Shown here: piece after piece, positions 40,799-49,192 of the stretch
Layout of the letters: each line of letters begins with the position of its first letter
How positions within the stretch are numbered: the stretch's first letter is position 1
Assembly: GCA_959608625.1 (NCBI GenBank)
Contig: CAUHQV010000015.1
Span: 1 to 54,442, forward strand
Source: an uncultured Flavobacteriales bacterium
Lineage (GTDB): Bacteria; Bacteroidota; Bacteroidia; Flavobacteriales; UBA1820
Direction: 5' to 3'
Length of the DNA: 54,442 nucleotides
Notes under the pieces: generated by a model
Seen by the model: only the letters and a program-made list of their open reading frames with translations
Database searches by the model: none
What the model was told of the DNA's origin: nothing
Position numbers and translations under genes: made by a program

Positions 40799-41398
40799 TT
40801 ACCGTTTGGCGTAAAGTTCCGGGTTGAGGGCCGGATCGTTGTACATTTTCATCTGCCGGTAGGCTTTCATGTACTTGGAGCCCGCGGCGATCTCTTCCAG
40901 CAGCCGGTCTATCGCGCCGGAGAGGTCTTTTCGTTGTTCCAGCAGGATGTCCAGTTTTTGCCGGCAGGCCTGCCGGTGCTGAGCTGAAGCGTCGCTGCGC
41001 GACACTTCAGCTTGCATGTGGTAGATTTTCAGGGCCAGGATCGACAAACGGTCTATCGCCCAAGCAGGGCTTTCCGTATTGACGGAGGCGTCCGGACGGG
41101 TTTTTACGTCTTTGTATCGGCCGAGGAAGTAGCTGTCGATATATTCCACGACGTCGGTGCGGTGCTGGTTGGAAGCATCGATACGGCGTTTTAATTTCAG
41201 CGCTTCCGCGGGATCGATGTCTTCACGGCGGATGATGTCCTCCAGGTGCCATTGCACGGTATCTATCCAGCATTTGAGGTACAACAAATGTTCCAGAGAG
41301 TCCGAGGCAAAAGGGTTGGACGGAGGGGTGTCCACGTCGTCGCTCTTATGGTAATCCTCTATACATTTGTCGAACAGGGAATTCCATTTTTCTGTCAT
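40799..41398 (-). CDS. DUF4254 protein
   Basis: A 199-residue all-helical protein of the DUF4254 family, for which no function is known. Recognisable parts are LEHLLYLKCWIDTVQWHLEDIIRREDIDP, SNQHRTDVVEYIDSYFL and IDRLSILALKIYHMQAE, with many charged and heptad-like positions. No signal peptide or membrane segment. It is the first gene in a two-gene unit with a GT9 glycosyltransferase, 6 bases apart, which suggests a role in lipopolysaccharide synthesis. Confidence 0.85.
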   Translation of the reverse strand: MTEKWNSLFDKCIEDYHKSDDVDTPPSNPFASDSLEHLLYLKCWIDTVQWHLEDIIRREDIDPAEALKLKRRIDASNQHRTDVVEYIDSYFLGRYKDVKTRPDASVNTESPAWAIDRLSILALKIYHMQAEVSRSDASAQHRQACRQKLDILLEQRKDLSGAIDRLLEEIAAGSKYMKAYRQMKMYNDPALNPELYAKR

Positions 41399-41426
41399 GT
41401 GCTTTTTCGGTAGATGTTTTGTGCCA

Positions 41427-41457
41427 CAAAGGTAGTTAAATTATTACGGCGGGCAAG
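41427..41457 (-). promoter_or_regulatory. Promoter of the DUF4254-GT9 pair
   Basis: On the minus strand, CTTG at 41454-41457, 19 bases, TACCTTTG (41427-41434). The -33 keeps the TTG core. The leader would be about 20 bases. Confidence 0.6.
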
Positions 41458-41567
41458 GGAATTCTGCGGAGCAGTCCCCGAAATAGCAAATAAATGTTAA
41501 AACACGCAGCGCGGGGTTTCCTGTTATCTTTGATGGGGTGGTGTTTGAAGTTCCCGCAAGACAGCCT

Positions 41568-42374
41568 TTATTTTTCAATGGAAAACCGATCCCGGTCTTC
41601 CAGGAATCCGTATTTGTCCCGGATGGTCCGGATGCGGGAGAGGGATATGGAGGCCGAAAGGACGGCTTCGTCCGTCCGTTTTTCTTCGCCTACGAGCGAT
41701 TTGCCCAGGGGAGTCAGGATATCGGAATGGCCTGTATGGACGGATCCCTGCGAGTCCTTCCCGATCCGGTTGGCCGCGGCCACATAAGCCATGTTCTCGA
41801 TGGCACGCGCGCGTAGCAGGGTATCCCAGGCGGCAATACGGCTCTCTGGCCAGTTGGCTACGCAGAGCATTAGATCGTAGTACCGGTCGTTGCGCGACCA
41901 GACCGGGAAACGCAGGTCGTAGCATACCGTAGGCATGATCTTCCAGCCGTACAGTTCCCAGAGGCCCCGCGAAATTCCCTGGGAGATGTATTTTCCTTCG
42001 TCCCCGTAAGAGAAGAGATGGCGTTTGTCGTATTGCTGCACCCGCCCCGAGGCATCTGCCAGGTAAAAGCGGTTGAACCGGCGCAGGCCGTCCGCCACGA
42101 TCGCACTGCCGCAGACGGCGGTGCCGTGGCGGACGGCCTGCGCTTTTAGCCATGCGAGAATGGTTTCCCCGTCTTTTTCCGTAGTGTCGGCCGGGGGAAA
42201 AGTAAATCCGGTAGCGAAAGTTTCCGGTAAGACCCACAAATCGGCCGGGGGGCCGGAGGCTATTTTTTGCCCGTAATATTCCAGGTTGGCAGCCACGTCG
42301 CCGCTTATAATGTCTCCCTGGACGATGCTTACCACGAGGGTGTCCTGGGTGGTTGGGTCGAGTTTTTCTTTCAT
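41568..42374 (-). CDS. Nitrilase-superfamily omega-amidase type hydrolase
   Basis: A 268-residue carbon-nitrogen hydrolase. The catalytic triad is E51 (WVLPETFATGF), K117 (YDKRHLFSYGDE) and C151 (PTVCYDLRFPVW). The last motif and overall length match the omega-amidase/YafV branch, which hydrolyses alpha-ketoglutaramate and alpha-ketosuccinamate to repair products of transamination of glutamine and asparagine. No signal peptide. Substrate is inferred from the subfamily, not proven. It is a single gene divergent from maeB. Confidence 0.9.
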   Translation of the reverse strand: MKEKLDPTTQDTLVVSIVQGDIISGDVAANLEYYGQKIASGPPADLWVLPETFATGFTFPPADTTEKDGETILAWLKAQAVRHGTAVCGSAIVADGLRRFNRFYLADASGRVQQYDKRHLFSYGDEGKYISQGISRGLWELYGWKIMPTVCYDLRFPVWSRNDRYYDLMLCVANWPESRIAAWDTLLRARAIENMAYVAAANRIGKDSQGSVHTGHSDILTPLGKSLVGEEKRTDEAVLSASISLSRIRTIRDKYGFLEDRDRFSIEK

Positions 42375-42379
42375 GAAAA

Positions 42380-42387
42380 CAAAGATA
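42380..42387 (-). promoter_or_regulatory. -7 box of the omega-amidase gene
   Basis: TATCTTTG on the minus strand, 5 bases before the ATG at 42374. The nearest TTTG is 24 bases further upstream, so the spacing is poor. Such a short leader would be almost leaderless. Confidence 0.35.
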
Positions 42388-42453
42388 CGGTTTTGACTTT
42401 ATTTTAAGACACAAATCCAACCGGCAAAAGGACAATATTCCCTTTCCGTTTAG

Positions 42454-42461
42454 TAAATTTG
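42454..42461 (+). promoter_or_regulatory. -7 box of the malic enzyme gene
   Basis: TAAATTTG on the plus strand; transcription would start near 42468 with a leader of about 65 bases. The -33 box is not clear. Confidence 0.5.
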
Positions 42462-42532
42462 TGATTCGCGGCGGAAGAGGAATGCGGAAAGATCTTTTAC
42501 ACCCGAACGTCAAATCAAAAAAATATACAAAG

Positions 42533-44809
42533 ATGAGTAAGAAAGAAGATGCCCTGCGGTACCATAGTTCGGGCCGCCCGGGTAAAATCCAGGTAGTGCC
42601 TACCAAACCCCACAGCACGCAGCGCGACCTGGCGCTGGCCTATTCGCCCGGCGTGGCGGAGCCATGCCTGGAGATCGAAAAAAATCCGGCCGACGCTTAT
42701 AAATATACCGACAAGGGCAACCTCGTGGCTGTTATCTCCAACGGTACGGCGGTGCTGGGCCTGGGAAATATCGGTGCGCAGGCTTCCAAACCCGTAATGG
42801 AGGGTAAGGGCCTTCTTTTCAAGATATTCGCCGATATCGATGTGTTCGATATAGAGGTCGATACCACCGATGTGGAAAAATTCATCGAAACGGTAAAGAA
42901 CATCGCCCCGACGTTCGGCGGGATCAATCTGGAGGATATCAAGGCCCCGGAGGCTTTTGAAATAGAAAGGCGGCTGGTGGAGGAGCTCGATATCCCGGTG
43001 ATGCACGACGACCAGCACGGTACGGCCGTAATATCGGGGGCTGCGCTGCTCAACGCCCTGGAGATCGTGGGCAAGAAAATAAGCGAAGTAAAAATGGTGG
43101 TCAACGGAGCCGGCGCGGCCGCTATATCGTGCAGCCGCATATATATGGCATTGGGGGTAAGGCCGGAGAACATCCTGATGTGCGACAGCAAAGGTGTGCT
43201 CAATACCCGCCGCGAAGGGCTGACGGAAGAAAAAAGATCTTTTGTGCGCGACACGCCGTTCAATACGCTGGCGGAGGCCATCAAAGGCGCTGACGTTTTT
43301 GTCGGGCTGTCCAAAGGCAATGTGGTGACCCCGGAGATGCTCCTTTCGATGGCGTCCAACCCCATCGTATTCGCCCTGGCCAACCCCGACCCGGAGATCG
43401 AGTATGCTTTGGCGATGAAGACCCGCAAGGATATCATCATGGCTACCGGCCGTTCCGATACGCCCAACCAGATAAACAACGTGCTAGGTTTCCCCTATAT
43501 ATTCCGCGGGGCGCTGGACGTGCGGGCCACTACCATAAACGAGCAAATGAAGATCGCGGCCGTATATGCCATCGCAGCGCTGGCCCGCAAAAACGTGCCG
43601 GAGCAGGTACTGATGGCTTACAACGCCAAAAACCTGTCTTTCGGCAAGGATTATATCATTCCCAAGCCTTTCGACGGGCGCCTGATATCGGCGGTGGCTC
43701 CGGCGGTGGCGAAAGCCGCCATGGAATCCGGGGTGGCCCGCGAACCGATCACCGATTGGGACAAATATGTGGAATCCCTCGAGGAGCGGATGAGCAAACA
43801 GCCGAAAATCGTGCGCATGCTCCAGAACCATGCCGTCCGGGCTCCGAAGAAAGTGGTGTTTGCCGAAGCGAATTACCTGAACGTCCTGCGGGCTGCCTAT
43901 ATTGCCCATGAAGAAGGGGCTGCCATTCCTGTCCTGTTGGGGGATGAAAAGGCGATCCGCGACTTGATGGTCAAAAACCAGTTGGAGATGGACGTGGAGA
44001 TCATCAATACCCGTTCCGAGGCGATGAAAGACACTGTCAGCCGGTATGCGCAGAAATACTGGGAGGAGCACCAGCGCAGCGGGGTATTATTGTACGATGC
44101 GGAGCGTTTGATGGAACGCCGGGATTATTTTGCGGCCATGATGCTCCACGAAGGCCTGGCCGATGCGATGATCGCCGGGTACGACAAGAGCCATGCCGTC
44201 AAGACGCTGGAATCGGTTATCGGAATAGACCCGGCCGAAGGGGTCGTGTCGGCGGTGAATGTGATAAGTACCCATCGAGGCCCGCTTTTTATCGCCGATA
44301 CGCTGGTGAACGAGGATCCGGACGAGCATCAGTTGTGCGCGATCATCAAACAGGTAGCCGAATTTGTCCGCGCTTTAGGTATCACGCCCCGGATAGCCCT
44401 GGTCGCCAATTCCGATTTCGGCTCGCGACCTACGGAAGCGTCCTGCAAAATGAGCCGCACCTCGCAGTATATGCGGGAGAATTACCGGGATATGATCATA
44501 GACGGCGAGATAGAACCCGATTTTGCCTTGGACGACACGATCCTTTCCGAAAGGTTCCCGTTCTCGTCCCTGGCCGGCAAGGAAGGGGCCAACGTGCTGA
44601 TATTCCCCGACAAGGATTCGGCCAATATGTCTTATAAACTGCTCCGTGGGGTCAACAGCGACCGGGTGACCATCGGGCCGATCGTATTGGGACTCAAGAA
44701 CGCCGGGCATGTGGTCTATGCCGGAGCCTCTACCGAAGATATCCTCCACATGGTGTATGTGGCGGTAATGGATGCCCAGCAGCCCGGAGGGAAGATAGTC
44801 CCCCGGTAG
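42533..44809 (+). CDS. maeB: NADP-type malic enzyme with phosphotransacetylase-like domain
   Basis: A 758-residue MaeB that decarboxylates malate to pyruvate. The malic enzyme part covers residues 1-430, with YSPGVAEPCLEIEKNP, the metal motif MHDDQHGTAVISGAALLNALEIVGKK and the NAD(P)-binding VVNGAGAAAISCSRIYMALGV. Residues 440-758 form a phosphotransacetylase-like domain (PEGVVFAEAN-type VVFAEANYLNVLRAA; ALVANSDFGSRP), which in this enzyme class is regulatory and has no catalysis of its own. The ATG at 42533 (MSKKEDALRYHSSGRPGK) is chosen because an upstream frame from 42461 overlaps the promoter. Confidence 0.95.
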   Translation: MSKKEDALRYHSSGRPGKIQVVPTKPHSTQRDLALAYSPGVAEPCLEIEKNPADAYKYTDKGNLVAVISNGTAVLGLGNIGAQASKPVMEGKGLLFKIFADIDVFDIEVDTTDVEKFIETVKNIAPTFGGINLEDIKAPEAFEIERRLVEELDIPVMHDDQHGTAVISGAALLNALEIVGKKISEVKMVVNGAGAAAISCSRIYMALGVRPENILMCDSKGVLNTRREGLTEEKRSFVRDTPFNTLAEAIKGADVFVGLSKGNVVTPEMLLSMASNPIVFALANPDPEIEYALAMKTRKDIIMATGRSDTPNQINNVLGFPYIFRGALDVRATTINEQMKIAAVYAIAALARKNVPEQVLMAYNAKNLSFGKDYIIPKPFDGRLISAVAPAVAKAAMESGVAREPITDWDKYVESLEERMSKQPKIVRMLQNHAVRAPKKVVFAEANYLNVLRAAYIAHEEGAAIPVLLGDEKAIRDLMVKNQLEMDVEIINTRSEAMKDTVSRYAQKYWEEHQRSGVLLYDAERLMERRDYFAAMMLHEGLADAMIAGYDKSHAVKTLESVIGIDPAEGVVSAVNVISTHRGPLFIADTLVNEDPDEHQLCAIIKQVAEFVRALGITPRIALVANSDFGSRPTEASCKMSRTSQYMRENYRDMIIDGEIEPDFALDDTILSERFPFSSLAGKEGANVLIFPDKDSANMSYKLLRGVNSDRVTIGPIVLGLKNAGHVVYAGASTEDILHMVYVAVMDAQQPGGKIVPR

Positions 44810-44826
44810 GAAATTGCACAATCTTG

Positions 44827-44852
44827 AAAAAGCCGCTGTACAGCGGCTTTTT
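44827..44852 (+). terminator. Intrinsic terminator after maeB
   Basis: A 12-bp stem (44827-44838 with 44841-44852) with a TA centre, ending in seven T. It lies 18 bases after the maeB stop. Confidence 0.85.
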
Positions 44853-44919
44853 TAGCGGTATAGGGACTGGGGGGAGGCGATTTTTTCTTAAAAAATGCCC
44901 GGGGATGGCGGATACTGCG

Positions 44920-44927
44920 TATATTTG
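44920..44927 (+). promoter_or_regulatory. -7 box of the coaX promoter
   Basis: TATATTTG on the plus strand, 28 bases before the GTG start. Because it lies inside the longer in-frame reading frame beginning at 44824 or 44905, it argues for the GTG at 44956 as the real start. Confidence 0.55.
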
Positions 44928-44955
44928 CCGATTGAAAACTAGAAAGCAAGACGTC

Positions 44956-45696
44956 GTGGATATCGTAGTGGATGCGGGAAATACCAGTGTCAAAGTCGGG
45001 GTTTACACCGACGACAAACTTTCCGACATATTCCGGGTGAGGTACGAAGATCTTTCTTCCGTCCTTCCCGATTTTTGTGCGGCCCATCCGGTGCGGTATG
45101 CTTTGGTTTGTTCGGTAGGGCCGGAGGTAGCCTGGGATAGACTGCTAAAGTGTAAAAAGATGTTAAAGTTATCCCTGCGCCTGTCTTTGGGGATATCGAA
45201 TGCCGATGCCTTGAACGATGAAGTGGGTGCCGACCGTTTGGCCCTTGTCGGAGGAACGGCTTTGGCGAACCCCGGACAAAATGTTTTGCTGATAGATGCC
45301 GGAACCTGTGTGACATACGATTTTATCGATACGCAAGGGGTGTATACCTGCGGCAATATAAGCCCGGGATTGCAGCTCCGGCTCAATTCGATGCACCAGT
45401 TCACTTCAAATTTGCCCGGCCTGCGTTTCGCCCAACCAAAGGACGATACGACAGTACGGCGTCTTTCTACGGCTTCCTGTATGCGGGGAGGGGTGATAGA
45501 CGGGCTCGTAGGAGAGATCCTGTACATTGTAGAGGAATACCGCCGGCAGCACGGTGATTTTAAGATTGTCTTAACGGGCGGGGACAGTGCACATTTGGCA
45601 GAACGAGTAAAAAATACAATATTTGCACAACCCAACTACTTGTTGGATTCCATGCATGTCATTTTGAAACACAACATACAAATATGCGAAAGCTGA
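44956..45696 (+). CDS. coaX: Type III pantothenate kinase
   Basis: A 246-residue CoaX, which phosphorylates pantothenate in the first step of coenzyme A synthesis. Acetate/sugar-kinase fold motifs are clear: the phosphate loop DIVVDAGNTSVKVG at the N-terminus, NDEVGADRLALVGG, LLIDAGTCVTYDF, GNISPGLQLRLNSMHQFT and the C-terminal VLTGGDSAHLA. The GTG start at 44956 puts the DxGNT motif at the usual position. An ATG at 44905 would add 17 residues unlike the family and read through the promoter. It overlaps the next gene by 13 bases. Confidence 0.93.
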   Translation: MDIVVDAGNTSVKVGVYTDDKLSDIFRVRYEDLSSVLPDFCAAHPVRYALVCSVGPEVAWDRLLKCKKMLKLSLRLSLGISNADALNDEVGADRLALVGGTALANPGQNVLLIDAGTCVTYDFIDTQGVYTCGNISPGLQLRLNSMHQFTSNLPGLRFAQPKDDTTVRRLSTASCMRGGVIDGLVGEILYIVEEYRRQHGDFKIVLTGGDSAHLAERVKNTIFAQPNYLLDSMHVILKHNIQICES

Positions 45697-47057
45697 TCAC
45701 GGCTTCCATGCTGCTCTTTTTGTGCGGCAGCGCGGTGGCACAGATAGAGACCGACCGTTTCAATACCTATTCTCCGTATTCGATATTCGGCCTGGGGGAC
45801 AGCCGTTTTAATATGGGTACGGCAGAAACACAGGGTATGGCTGGAGTGGGCGTCTCCTGGACTCCCGTGGGCGTTAACAATCTTATAAACCCTGCGTCGC
45901 TGTCCAATCTGCGGCAGACTACTTATTCGGTAGGAGCCTCTTTGGATTATTCGAAATACAAGGATTCCAAATATTCCAACGATCATAAGGATATTTATTT
46001 CGATTACCTGGTCTTTTCCGTGCCGCTCTCCCGGAGATCCGGGCTCAGCCTGGGTTTGACGCCTTTTTCGGCGACGGGGTATTCGATCTATGAAAGAGAC
46101 TCCGTATTGCGGTCCGGCAGCTACAAACAAAAAATGGATTATTACGACGGGAACGGGGGTATCACTCAGGTATACGTATCCTATGGGCGTGAAGTATTCA
46201 AAAATTTCAGTGTCGGAGCCAGCGCTTCCTATCTTTTCGGCACCATCAAAAGGAGTACTTTCAATTATGAAGAGGATATCCTGCTCCAGAACAAGATCAC
46301 CCAATCCAACTGGATATCGGGATTCAAATTCCGCTTCGGGTTCAATTACGCGTTCCCTGTAGTCAAGGAGACGATGTTCTTCATGGGGGCTACGTACGAT
46401 TTCTCGGCCAATCTGACCAATGACCGCACTTTCCGCAGGTATCAGGTGGTTGAATATGAGGATGCGTTTGATCCTGATAATCCAGGAAACAAAGAGGTGA
46501 ATACGACCAATAAATTCAATCTTCCATCGACTATAACGGCCGGTATCGGCGTGGGCAATATCAAAAAATGGTATGTCGGGTTGGACGCCCAGTATGTTTC
46601 GAAACCGGATTACAAAGGGGTCGATTATTATGATTATGACGATGACGATTCTAAAATTGAAGAATCCGACCCTGTAAATGGAGCCGCGCAATATCAGAGC
46701 AGTATGCGGATTGCGCTGGGCGCCAGCTATATCCCGATGTATAATTCCCCGAAATCCTATTTCGAGCGCGCCAGATACCAGGCCGGTGTTTATTACCGCC
46801 AATCGGAATATAAACTGTTCGGCCAACAGATCAACGATATGGGGGCTACTTTGGGGATCGCCCTTCCGATGACCAAGGTCACTTCACAGGCGATGAGCAT
46901 TTCCAACCTCAACGTATTCGTGAATTTCGGGATGCTCGGAAAATCCACCAGCGGCGTGGTTCAGGCGACCGAAGCACTGGTGAAGGAAACCTATTTCAAA
47001 TTGGGTGTATCGTTCTCTCTGAATGATACCTGGTTCCTGAAACAACGTTATTATTGA
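45684..47057 (+). CDS. Outer-membrane protein, conserved next to coaX
   Basis: A 457-residue exported beta-barrel. The signal peptide ends around AVAQ (residue 20). The mature protein begins NTYSPYSIFGLGDSRFNMGTAETQGMAGVGVSW and continues as long amphipathic strands (SGLSLGLTPFSATGYSIY; FSVGASASYLFGTIKRSTFNYEEDI; YFKLGVSFSLND) with an acidic, Tyr/Asp-rich loop near residues 310-325. Resembles FadL/PorV-like Bacteroidetes outer-membrane proteins, but no transport ligand is known. It lies between coaX and lptC, overlapping coaX by 13 bases, so it may serve envelope biogenesis. Confidence 0.82.
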   Translation: MRKLITASMLLFLCGSAVAQIETDRFNTYSPYSIFGLGDSRFNMGTAETQGMAGVGVSWTPVGVNNLINPASLSNLRQTTYSVGASLDYSKYKDSKYSNDHKDIYFDYLVFSVPLSRRSGLSLGLTPFSATGYSIYERDSVLRSGSYKQKMDYYDGNGGITQVYVSYGREVFKNFSVGASASYLFGTIKRSTFNYEEDILLQNKITQSNWISGFKFRFGFNYAFPVVKETMFFMGATYDFSANLTNDRTFRRYQVVEYEDAFDPDNPGNKEVNTTNKFNLPSTITAGIGVGNIKKWYVGLDAQYVSKPDYKGVDYYDYDDDDSKIEESDPVNGAAQYQSSMRIALGASYIPMYNSPKSYFERARYQAGVYYRQSEYKLFGQQINDMGATLGIALPMTKVTSQAMSISNLNVFVNFGMLGKSTSGVVQATEALVKETYFKLGVSFSLNDTWFLKQRYY

Positions 47058-47113
47058 TGATGGATAGCCTGCCGGGTAAAAGCGCAGGCGCTGTCCGTTC
47101 GTCCGGATAAAAT

Positions 47114-47722
47114 ATGGGCACCGTAAGACCGTTGAAAATATTCGCATGCATTGCAGCCGCTTTGGGGGCTGCAATGTTCGTTTCGTGCCGCAACGACATA
47201 GAGCAGGTCAATGCGCTAGCCAAAGACCGGGAAATTCCTCCTACGGTTATCGATACTTTTTTTATGGTTCGCTCCGATTCCGGAAAGGTCGTCATGCACT
47301 TGCGGGCTGCCAGGGTGGTGATGGAACCCGATCCGAAAAACCGCTCCCTGGTTACCCGCAAAGCATCCGGAGGAGTCGAGATGATCATGTACCAGGCCGG
47401 TACGGACAGCGTCAAGGCGCATCTGACCTCCTATCGTGCTACCGAACATCCGTCCAGTAAGTTGTTCGAGGCGTTGGGAAATGTGGTAGTGGTCAACGAC
47501 AAGCAAGATACCATCCGCACCGAGCGCTTGCTGTGGGATCAGCGGAAGCATATATTCTATACCGACCAGTTTGCCCGTATCGTTCGCGACGGGGACGTGT
47601 TGATGCCGCAGAAAGGTTTCGAAGCGGACGAAAATTTCCGGTGGTACAATCTTTTCAACAGCAAGGGCGATATTAACGTCGAGGATTCCCTCAGCCGGGC
47701 GGCTCCTGCCGAAACGAATTAA
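47114..47722 (+). CDS. lptC: LptC-like lipopolysaccharide export lipoprotein
   Basis: A 202-residue LptC/OstA-like protein that passes lipopolysaccharide from LptBFG to LptA. Unlike the E. coli form, which has a membrane helix, this one is a lipoprotein anchored by C25 (AMFVSC). The beta-jellyroll features are visible: GKVVMHLRAARVVMEPD, ASGGVEMIMYQAGTDSVKAHLTSYRATEHPSSKLFEALGNVVVVNDKQDTIRTERLLWDQRKHIFYTD with an asparagine/threonine-rich edge. Co-directional with the outer-membrane gene upstream and the CorC gene downstream, but the latter has its own -7 box. Confidence 0.9.
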   Translation: MGTVRPLKIFACIAAALGAAMFVSCRNDIEQVNALAKDREIPPTVIDTFFMVRSDSGKVVMHLRAARVVMEPDPKNRSLVTRKASGGVEMIMYQAGTDSVKAHLTSYRATEHPSSKLFEALGNVVVVNDKQDTIRTERLLWDQRKHIFYTDQFARIVRDGDVLMPQKGFEADENFRWYNLFNSKGDINVEDSLSRAAPAETN

Positions 47723-47727
47723 TATCG

Positions 47728-47735
47728 TATATTTG
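47728..47735 (+). promoter_or_regulatory. -7 box upstream of the CorC-type gene
   Basis: TATATTTG on the plus strand, 5 bases after the lptC stop and 40 before the ATG at 47776. No -33 TTTG. Confidence 0.4.
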
Positions 47736-47775
47736 CCACGGATTCCGTGAAACTTAACGGCGGGATCGTTCGATT

Positions 47776-49068
47776 ATGTCTTCAGACATTCTGATCATTG
47801 TTGTTAGCCTGATCCTGTCCGCTTTCTTTTCGGGCATGGAAATTGCCTACGTATCGGCCAACCGCGTGCGTATGTCCATCTACAAAACGGACAGCACGTT
47901 TCGGGGGCGCATTATATCCAAACTGCTGGATCGTCCCGATAAATATATTGCGACCACTCTTGTGGGGAACAATATTGTGCTGGTGATATACGGATATTAT
48001 ATGGGAAGCCTGATCATCCGGTGGCTTTTCCCCCAATATGGGGGGGACGACGTGCAACTGCCTTTCGATGTGCTTTTTGTGCAGGCTGTTATATCTACTG
48101 CGATCATCCTTGTCACCGGAGAATTTGTGCCAAAGGCGATATTCCGGATCTATTCGGCCGAGATGATGAAATGGCTGGCCGTCCCGATGTATTTCTTTTA
48201 CCGTTTGTTGGATTTCTTTTACATTACCGACTTTATCCTATGGCTGTCCAAATTCCTTATCCATAAGGTTTTCCGCCAGAAAGACGGACAAGCGATCAAC
48301 TTTTCTTTCGGGCGCCTGGATCTGGGGTATTATATAGAGGAACAGATGGAATGCCTGGACAAGCAGGAACGCTCGCAAATGGACAAGGAAATAAACATCT
48401 TCCGCAATGCTTTGGAATTCAGGGATGTGAAGGCCAGGGAGTGTATGGTGCCCCGCACGGAAATGCGGGCAATGGATATAAAATCGTCCGTGTCGGAGAT
48501 CAAAGACCTTTTCGTAAGTTCGGGCCTTTCCAAGATCATTGTTTACCGGGATTCGGTCGACAATATCCTGGGATACGTGCACTCTTTCGATTTTTTCAAG
48601 CCGGTGGACAACCTGAAGGATATATTGCTCCCGGTTATTTTCGTGCCGGAAAGCATGCCGGTAAATGAAATATTGAACGACCTGACGAAAAAACGGATGA
48701 GCATTGCGGTCGTATTGGACGAATACGGAGGCACGGCCGGAATGATCACCGTAGAAGACGTGATCGAAGAGCTTTTGGGGGACATTGAGGACGAACACGA
48801 TAAAGATACCCTGGTGGAAAAGGATTTAGGTAACGGGGAATATCTGTTCTCCGCCCGGCAGGAGGTCGACTATCTGAATGAAAAATACGGGTTGGAACTT
48901 CCCGAAGAGGACGAATACGAAACGCTCGGCGGACTGATCCTCAGCCACACGGAAAAGATCCCCCAGAAAGACGATGAAGTGGAAATAGAGGGCTTCGTAT
49001 TTACGATCCGGGACGTTTCTTCTGTTAAAATAGGAACCGTACATGTGCGGAAAAAAGCGGTTGGATAA
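47776..49068 (+). CDS. CorC/HlyC-family membrane transporter (CNNM domain and CBS pair)
   Basis: A 430-residue CNNM/DUF21 protein: hydrophobic residues 1-190 with three or four membrane segments (SDILIIVVSLILSAFFSGMEIAYVSANRVR; GNNIVLVIYGYYMGSLIIRW), a CBS-domain pair at about 210-335 (PRTEMRAMDIKSS; SKIIVYRDSVDNILGYVHSFDF) and a C-terminal CorC_HlyC domain (GEYLFSARQEVDYLNEKYGLELPE; GGLILSHTEKIPQKDDEVEIEGF). Family members are magnesium/cobalt or sodium transporters; the label hemolysin is historical. Confidence 0.9.
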   Translation: MSSDILIIVVSLILSAFFSGMEIAYVSANRVRMSIYKTDSTFRGRIISKLLDRPDKYIATTLVGNNIVLVIYGYYMGSLIIRWLFPQYGGDDVQLPFDVLFVQAVISTAIILVTGEFVPKAIFRIYSAEMMKWLAVPMYFFYRLLDFFYITDFILWLSKFLIHKVFRQKDGQAINFSFGRLDLGYYIEEQMECLDKQERSQMDKEINIFRNALEFRDVKARECMVPRTEMRAMDIKSSVSEIKDLFVSSGLSKIIVYRDSVDNILGYVHSFDFFKPVDNLKDILLPVIFVPESMPVNEILNDLTKKRMSIAVVLDEYGGTAGMITVEDVIEELLGDIEDEHDKDTLVEKDLGNGEYLFSARQEVDYLNEKYGLELPEEDEYETLGGLILSHTEKIPQKDDEVEIEGFVFTIRDVSSVKIGTVHVRKKAVG

Positions 49069-49192
49069 AAAATTTGCCAAAAACGGGAATAACGTTTTTT
49101 ATTTTCGGGGCAATTGTCGTATTTTCGCAAGTCCAAAGAAAACAGATGTTTTTTACATCGCAATGGTCAAATAAAAGTATCACAATAATATA

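Noticed and set aside
41525..41532. TATCTTTG on the plus strand near the omega-amidase 3' end
   Set aside because: It matches the -7 box, but no plus-strand gene follows and no -33 TTTG is present. It is likely chance.
44905..44955. ATG at 44905 as a longer coaX start
   Set aside because: It would put the DxGNT motif 17 residues too late and translate through the predicted -7 box. The GTG at 44956 fits the family.
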